Shown: positions 1 to 6,363 of the stretch, piece after piece | Layout: the number at the start of each line of letters is the position of its first letter | Position numbering within the stretch: position 1 is the stretch's first letter | From: Kiritimatiellia bacterium | Lineage (GTDB): Bacteria > Verrucomicrobiota > Kiritimatiellia > RFP12 > UBA1067 | Direction: 5' to 3' | NCBI GenBank assembly: GCA_900771305.1 | Contig: CAAGNL010000245.1 | Coordinates: forward strand, 1-13,409 | Length of the DNA stretch: 13,409 nt | The notes under the pieces: generated by a model | Databases searched by the model: none | What the model was told of the DNA's origin: nothing | The model's input: only the letters and a program-made list of their open reading frames with translations | Position numbers and translations under genes: made by a program

Positions 1-2
1 AG

Positions 3-905
3 AATGTTGATCCCAATATTCTGAGTGTACGGATTGGAGAGAGTGGGGAATTCGTTTCGGTGACCAATGGCAGTGTCCATGTGGTCGCGAAGAACCAGGC
101 GTTCTATTTCCGTTATTCAAGATGTCCTGTCGAGAGGCTGTGTCTGGAGGATTCCGATGTGGTCGCAAAGAAGTTCCCACAAGCACCACTGGAGTTCCTT
201 CGAGACACAGGGGGGGTGCTCGTATTTGAAGAAGATTCCACGGTGACGTTGATTTCCATCGAAAGGAACGTTGCATGTGCCCTGGGTGATGGAAAAGTGG
301 TCAAATTCCGATTCCCATTTTCATCGATCTGGGCGAACGAGAGAGAATTTGGCTTGTGGTGGGCCGGGGAGCCATTCAGGAAAAGGATTGACGATGTCAG
401 GGAAAGAGTGTCGGCCGCGCGGAAGTCGGCGGAATCGGTTCTGGACATGATGAAGAAGCGGTTCGCGGCTGAAATTGAATCGACGGCCTTCGATGGGGAT
501 TCAACCAGTTCCGAATTCCCGGTTTCACTTGAGAACTGGGAACTGAGTCCGAAATTCGGCAAGGCGGTACTTAGAGTGAAGCAGACGAAGAACGGGCGTG
601 TGCTTTCCAAACTAAGTCTTATGACACTCCCCCACAATGAGCAAGTGCATCAATATCTATTTGACCGGGATGGACATTTAAGATGGTTTTTTGCGCGTGA
701 TGATTCCAAGCGCAATCAAGATGGATTGTTTGCCGGTCCCGAAGGACTGACGCTCTTTGAATTGACTCAGTCCGGCGATGTCCGTCGTGCATACTGTGGA
801 AATGTCCATCCGCTGCTGATTGTGACCGACCGGACATTCTTCTTCACAGGTGATGGTAAGTTGATTCGCGAATTCTTTGCCGACTGGCGAGCAAATCGAG
901 AATGA
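3..905 (+). CDS. Unknown protein, 5'-truncated by the window edge
   Basis: I do not recognise this protein. The frame is open from base 3 with no stop. A GTG at 60 could serve as a start, but the 19 codons before it read as ordinary protein, so the gene most likely begins left of the window and about 300 C-terminal residues are visible. Counting from the GTG, residues 1-95 are rich in beta-type sequence, residues about 105-140 form a charged helix likely to coil, and the rest is again beta-rich. Short phrases such as RDGHLRWFF, DGLFAGPEG and GDGKLIREFF recur with a G-x-L pattern that could be degenerate beta-propeller-like repeats, but this is only an impression. There is no membrane segment in the visible part. 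Its TGA overlaps the next start as ATGA, so the two are probably co-translated. GC content is about 45-55% in rows I counted, well below the pump gene downstream. Confidence 0.72.
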   Translation, partial: NVDPNILSVRIGESGEFVSVTNGSVHVVAKNQAFYFRYSRCPVERLCLEDSDVVAKKFPQAPLEFLRDTGGVLVFEEDSTVTLISIERNVACALGDGKVVKFRFPFSSIWANEREFGLWWAGEPFRKRIDDVRERVSAARKSAESVLDMMKKRFAAEIESTAFDGDSTSSEFPVSLENWELSPKFGKAVLRVKQTKNGRVLSKLSLMTLPHNEQVHQYLFDRDGHLRWFFARDDSKRNQDGLFAGPEGLTLFELTQSGDVRRAYCGNVHPLLIVTDRTFFFTGDGKLIREFFADWRANRE

Positions 906-1339
906 AAATGATCAACATGTTTGCTCAATGCAGGTGGATGGTTGTTGTTGCTGCGTGCGCTCTGGTTGTGGATGCCGTCGACAAGGAGAGGGCCCGTTTG
1001 GATTTTCTGTCTCGAATCGTGTCCGAGAAATATTCCGTGGCAATCCGTGCCATTGATGTCCGGCCGAAGTCCCTGCGCGAGCTGCCCGGCGTCAAATTCC
1101 CGCCGAGAGGTCAGTTTCCACTTCTTTTGGAGGGAGAAAAGGATATCCGAGATCTATGGGGGCGTGAGTATCGTTACTGCTCCGGGGAAGGCACAGATAC
1201 GCCGTACGGAGAGAAACACCCGATCATCACGTCCGCTGGTCCCGATGGAATGTTTGACACCTCTGACGACATCTCGAGCGTTGACATAATCAATCTCGAG
1301 AACTGGAAAACAACGAGGAACCGGGAGATTGGTGAGTGA
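902..1339 (+). CDS. Small secreted protein with GspG/pseudopilin-like C-terminal domain
   Basis: This 145-aa protein has an N-terminal hydrophobic stretch at residues 12-26, a probable signal peptide or membrane anchor. Its second half resembles the C-terminal domain of type II secretion major pseudopilins (GspG): a DLWGREYRY segment at 84-92, as in the family's D-x-W-G-x-x-Y-x-Y, followed by SAGPDG at 111-116 and FDTSDDI at 118-124, where GspG binds calcium. The family's usual cleavage motif and long N-terminal helix (G-F-T-L-x-E) are missing, so it is unlikely to assemble as a pilin. A free-standing secreted or periplasmic domain is more likely (inference). The first ATG at 902 overlaps the upstream stop as ATGA and is preferred; ATGs at 908 and 917 are alternatives. 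Its specific role is unknown. The similarity rests on motif reading, not a search. Confidence 0.75.
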   Translation: MKMINMFAQCRWMVVVAACALVVDAVDKERARLDFLSRIVSEKYSVAIRAIDVRPKSLRELPGVKFPPRGQFPLLLEGEKDIRDLWGREYRYCSGEGTDTPYGEKHPIITSAGPDGMFDTSDDISSVDIINLENWKTTRNREIGE

Positions 1340-1371
1340 CGTGTCGTGTTGCGTTCGGCGAATGAATGTTG

Positions 1372-1380
1372 TGGTATAAT
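1372..1380 (+). promoter_or_regulatory. Extended -10 promoter for the efflux operon
   Basis: TGGTATAAT matches the extended -10 consensus TG-n-TATAAT exactly. No convincing -35 hexamer lies 16-18 nt upstream, which is typical of extended -10 promoters. Transcription would start near 1387, giving a leader of about 100 nt before the pump gene, with a 20-codon mini-ORF inside it. The promoter lies in the gap after the pseudopilin-like gene, so the pump operon probably has its own transcription. Confidence 0.6.
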
Positions 1381-1406
1381 GTATACAGTGGTTTGAAGAG
1401 TAAACG

Positions 1407-1469
1407 ATGGCGAAATACCCCATAGGACTGCTTGAGGAGGAGCTGAAGAACAAGATCGCGGCGGACTGA
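1407..1469 (+). CDS. 20-codon mini-ORF in the pump leader (leader peptide or gene remnant)
   Basis: The ATG at 1407 follows GAAGAG (1395-1400) by 6 nt, so it has a fair ribosome-binding site. The frame encodes 20 residues beginning MAKYPIGLLEEELKNK and stops at a TGA. It lies wholly between the promoter and the pump start, 16 nt before the ATG at 1486. Two explanations are open. It may be a regulatory leader peptide for the pump. Alternatively it may be the N-terminal stub of a larger gene: from memory, the sequence resembles the start of large DNA methyltransferase/restriction-type proteins in gut bacteria, in which the codon at the TGA would be TGG (D-W-F reading here as D-stop-F). That recollection is unverified. 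An AGGAGG at 1435-1440 sits inside it without a usable start nearby. Confidence 0.4.
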   Translation: MAKYPIGLLEEELKNKIAAD

Positions 1470-1485
1470 TTTAAGGAAAAAACAA

Positions 1486-4400
1486 ATGAAAATAAGCATA
1501 CGAAAATCAATTGACGAGATCAAGACGTTCTCGCGCGTCTTCATCGAGCGTCCGCGCTTCGCGATGGTCATCGCCATCGTGCTGACCCTCGCCGGCCTCA
1601 TGGCGATCAGAAGCCTGCCGGTGTCGCAGTATCCGCAGCTCACGCCGCCCTCGATTTCGGTCTCCTACACCTACCCCGGCGCGAACGCGCGCGAAGTGCT
1701 CAACACCGTCGCGATGCCGATCGAGGACGAGGTGAACGGCGTTGATGACATGCTCTACATGAAGGGGAGCTGTTCGGACGACGGCACCTACAAGCTCGAG
1801 GTCTCCTTCGAGGTCGAGAGCGACCGCGACATGGACATGGTGAAGGTGCAGAACCGCGTCTCGCAGGCCGAGGCGAAGCTGCCCCAGGAGGTGAAGCAGC
1901 TCGGCGGCAAGATCCGCGCGCAGTCCACGGACATGCTCGGCTTCCTCTGCCTCCGCTCGCCGAAGGGCACGATGTCGCGCCTGCAGATCTCCGACTACAT
2001 CTATGCGAACATCCAGCCGGCGCTCCTGCGCGTGCCGGGCGTGGGCGAGGCGACCGTCTACGGTCCGAAGCTCTCGATGCGCGTGTGGATGGACGCCGAC
2101 CGCCTCGCGGCGCAGGGCCTCAACTCCGAGGAGGTGATCGACGCCGTCTCGAAGCAGAACATCCAGGCCTCGATCGGCACCGTGGGCGCGGCGCCGATCT
2201 CCGAACACGGCGCGAAGGTCTACACGCTCAAGGCGCAGGGCCGCCTCATGACGCCGCAGGAGTTCGACGAGATCGTCATCCGCCGCGACGCGAACGGCGG
2301 CCTCGTGCGCCTCAAGGACGTGGCGCGCACCGAGGTGGGCGAGCAGAACTACACCTTCACGGGCCAGTTCAACGGCGGAAACGCCGTCCCGATTGCCATC
2401 CAGCAGAAGCCGGGTGCGAACGCGATCGCGACGATGGACAGGATCTACGCCGAGATGCGCGACCAGGCGAAGTCGTTCCCGGAGGACCTCGAATGGACGG
2501 TGCCCTACGACGCGACGGAGTACGTGCGCATGTGCATCAAGGAGATCGTCGAGACGCTCCTCATCACGTTCGGCCTCGTCGTGCTCGTCTGCTACATCTT
2601 CCTGCAGGACTGGCGCGCGACGCTCATCCCCTGCCTCACGATCCCCGTCTCGCTCTGCTCCACGTTCATTCTGATGGCCTTCCTCGGCTACTCGATCAAC
2701 ACGCTCACGCTCTTCGGGTTCGTGCTGGCGATCGGCGTCGTCGTGGACGACTGCATCGTCGTCGTCGAGCGCGTGCAGTTCCTCATCGAGACGCGCGGGC
2801 TGAACGCGCGCGAGGCGGCGATCCAGGCGATGCACGACGTGACGAGCGCCGTCATCGCGACGACGCTCGTGCTGCTCGGCATCTTCGTGCCGATCGGGTT
2901 CATGAGCGGCATCACGGGGCGCATCTACCAGCAGTTCTCCGTCACGCTCTCCGCCGCCGTGTGCTTCTCGACCGTATGTGCGCTCACGCTCGCGCCGGCC
3001 CTCTGCTCGCTCCTCCTCCACGAGGCGCGGCCGTTCAAGCACGGCCCGCTCGCGTGGTTCAACTGGTGCATCGAGCGCTTCAAGGGCCTCTTCGTGACGG
3101 CGGCGAAGTGGCTCGCGAGCCGCATCTTCCTCGCCGCCGTGCTGCTCGTGCTCACGATCCTCCTCACGGCGCGCCTCTTCATGGACACCGAGACCTCGTT
3201 CCTGCCGGACGAGGACCAGAGCGTGATCTTCTGCGCGATGGACATGCCCGAGGGCACGTCGCGCGACCGTACGCGCGACGTCTCGCTGCGCGCCGTGGAG
3301 GAGCTGCGCAAGATCCCCGAGGTGTCGAGCATCCTTTCGATCACCGGCTTCGGCATGATCTCCGGGCGCGGCGAGAACCTCGGCATGCTCATCGTGGACC
3401 TCAAGCGCTGGAGCGAGCGCACCGAGCCGTCGCAGAGCCTCGCGGCGCTGATCCCGAAGATCTCGGCTGTCCTCGCCGCGATCCCCGAGCCGAAGTGGCA
3501 GGTGTTCGCGCCCCCCGCGATCCCCGGCCTCGGCAACTCGAACGGCGTCTCGGTGCAGATTCTGGACAAGACGAGCACCGACCCGGTCGCGCTCGACCGC
3601 GTGAAGAACGCCGTCCTCGCGAAGCTCAACGCGAGCCCGTTCGTCCTCGCCGCGTTCTCGGGCTTCAACTCCGAGACGCCGCAGCTGCGCTTCAACCTCG
3701 ACCGCGTGAAGGCGGAGATGTTCCACGTGCCGGTCTCCGTCGTCTACTCCACGCTCCAGAACTACCTCGGCTCGCGCTACGTCAACGACGTGAACCTCGG
3801 CACGCAGGTGAACCGCGTGACCGTGGCCGCCGAGGCGGGCGCGCGCAACTCGCCGGAGGCCGTCGCACGGCTCTACGTGCGCTCGAACGAGGGGGCGATG
3901 GTGCCGGTCGGCTCGCTCGGCACCATCAGCCGCGAGCTCGGGCCGCGCACCGTCTCGACGCGCGACAAGTACATGACGTGCGGCATCACGATCATGCCGA
4001 AGCCCGGCGTCGCGTCCGGCACCGTCATGAACGCGGTGCGCGAACTCCTCGACGCGGAACTGCCCGACGGCTACGGCTACGCCTGGGACTCGCTCTCCTT
4101 CCAGGAGGCGCGCAACGAGGGAAGCGCCGCGCCGCTCATCGCGCTCGCCGTCATCTTCGGCTACCTCTTCCTCGTGGCACAGTACGAGAGCTGGACGATC
4201 CCGCTTCCCGTCATGCTCTCCATCTTCGTGGCCGTCTTCGGCGCGCTCCTCGGCCTGCGCCTCTACGGCTTCAGCCTGAGCATCTACGCGCAGCTCGGGC
4301 TCGTGCTCCTCGTGGGCCTCGCCTCGAAGAACGCGATCCTCATCGTGGAGTTCGCGAAGGACAAGCACGAGGGCGAGGGCTACTCCATCGTGGAGGCCGC

Positions 4401-4734
4401 CGGCGTGGCGGCGGGCGAGCGCCTGCGCGCACTCCTCATGACGGCCCTCACGACGCTCCTCGGCACGCTGCCGATGATGATCGCGACGGGCGCGGGCGCG
4501 GCGAGCCGCAACCACCTGGGTACGACGGAGTTCTTCGGCATGCTCTTCTCGGTGGCGTTTGGTATCCTGCTCGTGCCGGGCCTCTACGCGCTCTTCCAGA
4601 CGTGGCGCGAGCGCATCAAGCGAGTCTTCGGCTATGTCTCTGCGCGTGCGCAGCGTCGGCGGCAGCTGAAGGATCGTGCGCAGTCTGTTCAGATTTCCGA
4701 GGTTCCAGGTTCCGATGTGCCTGGTGAAAAGTGA
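1486..4734 (+). CDS. AcrB/MexB-type RND (HAE1) multidrug efflux transporter
   Basis: This 1082-aa inner-membrane transporter is of the resistance-nodulation-division family, which exports hydrophobic compounds in exchange for protons as a trimer (AcrB is 1049 aa). TM1 is at residues 25-41, followed by the signature VSQYPQLTPPSISVSYTYPG at 46-65. The proton-relay aspartates are intact in TM4 as GVVVDD (D421 and D422). The TM10 lysine is present in ASKNAILIVEFAKD (K948), and the ERLRALLMTAL segment that follows supplies the relay Arg and Thr. The two-fold repeat of porter domains and 12 helices is complete. The ATG at 1486 follows AAGGA (1473-1477) at 8 nt. The C-terminal tail after about residue 1045 is charged and changes to less GC-rich codons. 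The stop overlaps the possible GTG of the next gene. No adaptor (AcrA-type) gene adjoins it. GC is about 68% in a row I counted, the highest in the window. The substrate cannot be told from sequence. Confidence 0.95.
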   Translation: MKISIRKSIDEIKTFSRVFIERPRFAMVIAIVLTLAGLMAIRSLPVSQYPQLTPPSISVSYTYPGANAREVLNTVAMPIEDEVNGVDDMLYMKGSCSDDGTYKLEVSFEVESDRDMDMVKVQNRVSQAEAKLPQEVKQLGGKIRAQSTDMLGFLCLRSPKGTMSRLQISDYIYANIQPALLRVPGVGEATVYGPKLSMRVWMDADRLAAQGLNSEEVIDAVSKQNIQASIGTVGAAPISEHGAKVYTLKAQGRLMTPQEFDEIVIRRDANGGLVRLKDVARTEVGEQNYTFTGQFNGGNAVPIAIQQKPGANAIATMDRIYAEMRDQAKSFPEDLEWTVPYDATEYVRMCIKEIVETLLITFGLVVLVCYIFLQDWRATLIPCLTIPVSLCSTFILMAFLGYSINTLTLFGFVLAIGVVVDDCIVVVERVQFLIETRGLNAREAAIQAMHDVTSAVIATTLVLLGIFVPIGFMSGITGRIYQQFSVTLSAAVCFSTVCALTLAPALCSLLLHEARPFKHGPLAWFNWCIERFKGLFVTAAKWLASRIFLAAVLLVLTILLTARLFMDTETSFLPDEDQSVIFCAMDMPEGTSRDRTRDVSLRAVEELRKIPEVSSILSITGFGMISGRGENLGMLIVDLKRWSERTEPSQSLAALIPKISAVLAAIPEPKWQVFAPPAIPGLGNSNGVSVQILDKTSTDPVALDRVKNAVLAKLNASPFVLAAFSGFNSETPQLRFNLDRVKAEMFHVPVSVVYSTLQNYLGSRYVNDVNLGTQVNRVTVAAEAGARNSPEAVARLYVRSNEGAMVPVGSLGTISRELGPRTVSTRDKYMTCGITIMPKPGVASGTVMNAVRELLDAELPDGYGYAWDSLSFQEARNEGSAAPLIALAVIFGYLFLVAQYESWTIPLPVMLSIFVAVFGALLGLRLYGFSLSIYAQLGLVLLVGLASKNAILIVEFAKDKHEGEGYSIVEAAGVAAGERLRALLMTALTTLLGTLPMMIATGAGAASRNHLGTTEFFGMLFSVAFGILLVPGLYALFQTWRERIKRVFGYVSARAQRRRQLKDRAQSVQISEVPGSDVPGEK

Positions 4735-4742
4735 GAGAGGGA
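4734..4742 (+). promoter_or_regulatory. Ribosome-binding site that sets the outer-membrane factor start
   Basis: The purine run AGAGAGGGA ends 6 nt before the ATG at 4749. It lies downstream of the in-frame GTG at 4731, so it supports the ATG, which also gives a clean lipoprotein signal peptide. Confidence 0.6.
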
Positions 4743-4748
4743 TTGTCG

Positions 4749-6227
4749 ATGAAGAAGCAGATTCTGTTGGTGTCGGGTCTCCTGCTGGTGGCCGGATGTG
4801 GCATGTGGGCGGTCGGACCGGACTACAAGGAGCCGGAAATCGTTGCCTTGGACGTGCCGGCGCCGGATGCGGGGTTCCCCACGACAAACAAGACGGAGAC
4901 GGGCGAGTTCCAGGTCGCCACCGCGGAGAATGACCCGCGCGTGGTGATCACGTCGGAGACGATTGGCGCGTGGTGGAACCAGTTCAACGACGACATCCTC
5001 ACGAATCTTGTCGCCGCCGCCGTTTCGAACAACCTCTCGTTCCTGATGGCACAGGAACGACTTGTCCAGGCACGGTGGTCGCTGGTCGGCAGCGCGGCGG
5101 CGTTCATGCCCAAGGTTTCGATGGATGGAACCTACACGCGCTCGGGAGCGCACCGCTTCACGAGTTCGCGTTGGGCGAGCGGTTCGAACTATCATGGCGA
5201 CCTTTGGAAGAGTGGATTCGACGCGACCTGGGAGATTGACGTCTTCGGCGGAACGCGTCGTGCCTACGAATCGGCGGATGCCGCGCTTTCCGCGGCCGAG
5301 TGTTCGCTTGAGAACGCCTGGGTCTCGCTCACGGCCGAAATCGGGTCCCAGTACATCAGTCTCCGCACGACGCAGGAGCGCATGCGCGTGGCCCGCGCGA
5401 ACCTCAAACTTCAGAGCGAGACCTACGACATCCTCAAGTCCCGCCTCGACAGCGGCATCGGCGACGAACTCGCCGTGAACCAGGCAAAGTACAACGTCGA
5501 GCAGACCCGTGCGTCGATTCCGAACCTACTTGCCACCGAGGAAAGCCATATGAATGCTCTGGCAATCCTCTCGGGTACGATGCCAGGGGCGTTGCACATG
5601 ATGCTTCGCGAGCTTCCGGAACGGGACTGGCTCATTGCGCCGCAGCGGCTTGAGTCCATTCCGCTGGACACGATGCGCGCGCGTCCCGACGTGCGCGCCG
5701 CCGAGCGTGCGCTGGCCGCCCAGGTTGCGGCTGTGGGTGTGGCCGAGAGCCAGCTCTTCCCGAAGTTCTACATCAATGGCTCGCTGGGGCTGGATAGCGT
5801 GAAGGCGAACAAATTCTTCCGTCGTGACGCATTTCTCGCGTCGATCGGACCGAGCTTCAGCTGGCCGATCTTCCAGGGTGGCAATCTCGTCGCGGCGATG
5901 AAGATCGAGGAGTCCAAGATGAATGAGGCGGCCCTGAAGTACGAGCTGGCGGTGCAGACGGCCTACGAGGAGACGCGCAACGCGTACAGCGCCTATACCC
6001 AGGAATATCACCGGTATCAGTCCCTTCAGGGGGCCGTGAAGGCCGCGACCGACGCCGTGAACATCTCGCAGGACCTCTACAAGAATGGCCTGGCCGACTT
6101 CAACAACGTGCTCGATGCGCAGCGCTCGTTGCTGACGCTCGCGGAATCCCTGACAATCAGCCGCGGAAACATCACGCTCAACCTGATTGCCCTCTACAAG
6201 GCGCTTGGAGGGGGAATTTCGCTGTAA
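4749..6227 (+). CDS. Outer-membrane efflux lipoprotein, OprM/NodT (TolC) family
   Basis: This 492-aa protein would form the outer-membrane channel of the tripartite pump whose transporter is encoded just upstream. The N terminus is a lipoprotein signal peptide ending in VAGC, with C17 as the lipidated residue. Two outer-membrane-efflux repeats follow, the first starting around FNDDILTNLVAAAVSNN and the second around the RPDVRAAERALAAQ block (R312-P313-D314), a hallmark of the NodT/OprM family, then QLFPKFYINGSLG. The C-terminal YKNGLADFNNVLDAQRSL block is also typical. I chose the ATG at 4749 over the GTG at 4731 because of the signal peptide and the purine-rich site 6 nt before it. The gene starts 14 nt after the pump stop, so the two are surely one operon. 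Composition (about 58% GC in one counted row) differs from the pump's. Confidence 0.94.
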   Translation: MKKQILLVSGLLLVAGCGMWAVGPDYKEPEIVALDVPAPDAGFPTTNKTETGEFQVATAENDPRVVITSETIGAWWNQFNDDILTNLVAAAVSNNLSFLMAQERLVQARWSLVGSAAAFMPKVSMDGTYTRSGAHRFTSSRWASGSNYHGDLWKSGFDATWEIDVFGGTRRAYESADAALSAAECSLENAWVSLTAEIGSQYISLRTTQERMRVARANLKLQSETYDILKSRLDSGIGDELAVNQAKYNVEQTRASIPNLLATEESHMNALAILSGTMPGALHMMLRELPERDWLIAPQRLESIPLDTMRARPDVRAAERALAAQVAAVGVAESQLFPKFYINGSLGLDSVKANKFFRRDAFLASIGPSFSWPIFQGGNLVAAMKIEESKMNEAALKYELAVQTAYEETRNAYSAYTQEYHRYQSLQGAVKAATDAVNISQDLYKNGLADFNNVLDAQRSLLTLAESLTISRGNITLNLIALYKALGGGISL

Positions 6228-6256
6228 GTCAAGAGGGGGACGGAAAAAATTTTCGC

Positions 6257-6283
6257 ATTTTGGAATTGCCAAATCGCCAAAAT
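6257..6283 (+). repeat. AT-rich inverted repeat overlapping a promoter (possible operator)
   Basis: The arms ATTTTGG (6257-6263) and CCAAAAT (6277-6283) are perfect complements around a 13-nt centre. The centre contains a second CCAAA (6269-6273), which can pair with the same left arm across a 5-nt loop. The repeat covers the predicted -35 box at 6266-6271. It could be a repressor site. It could also be a weak terminator for the efflux operon, but no T-run follows the right arm. Confidence 0.35.
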
Positions 6284-6294
6284 TTCATTATCCT
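6266..6294 (+). promoter_or_regulatory. Sigma70-type promoter for the coiled-coil operon
   Basis: TTGCCA (6266-6271) and TATCCT (6289-6294) are separated by 17 nt, matching the -35 consensus at five of six bases and the -10 at four of six. The start of transcription would be near 6301, giving a 5' untranslated region of about 60 nt that contains a 6-bp hairpin. It lies in the only sizeable gap between the efflux operon and the next gene. Confidence 0.5.
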
Positions 6295-6304
6295 ACTCGC
6301 CTGT

Positions 6305-6332
6305 GAAGACGCGGATTAGGTTCGAGGTCTTC
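6305..6332 (+). promoter_or_regulatory. Hairpin in the leader of the coiled-coil gene
   Basis: GAAGAC (6305-6310) and GTCTTC (6327-6332) can form a perfect 6-bp stem with a 16-nt loop, just downstream of the predicted transcription start and upstream of the ribosome-binding site (AAAGAGG, 6346-6352). It might stabilise the message or affect translation. A stem this short can arise by chance. Confidence 0.25.
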
Positions 6333-6363
6333 TGCAAGTTGTCCTAAAGAGGTAGAAACAAAC

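Noticed and set aside
2085..4727. An 880-codon open frame on the + strand in another frame of the pump gene
   Set aside because: Arg/Pro/Ala-rich low-complexity translation without motifs; a shadow of the pump's codon bias.
4731..4748. GTG at 4731 as the start of the outer-membrane factor
   Set aside because: It would put six extra residues before the lipoprotein signal peptide. The ATG at 4749 has a ribosome-binding site at the right distance and a clean signal sequence.
1507..4887. A 1126-codon open frame on the minus strand
   Set aside because: It lies opposite the pump gene and its translation is almost all Arg, Glu, His, Asp, Leu and Val with no motif, as expected from the antisense of GC-rich codons. 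The + frame has clear RND motifs.
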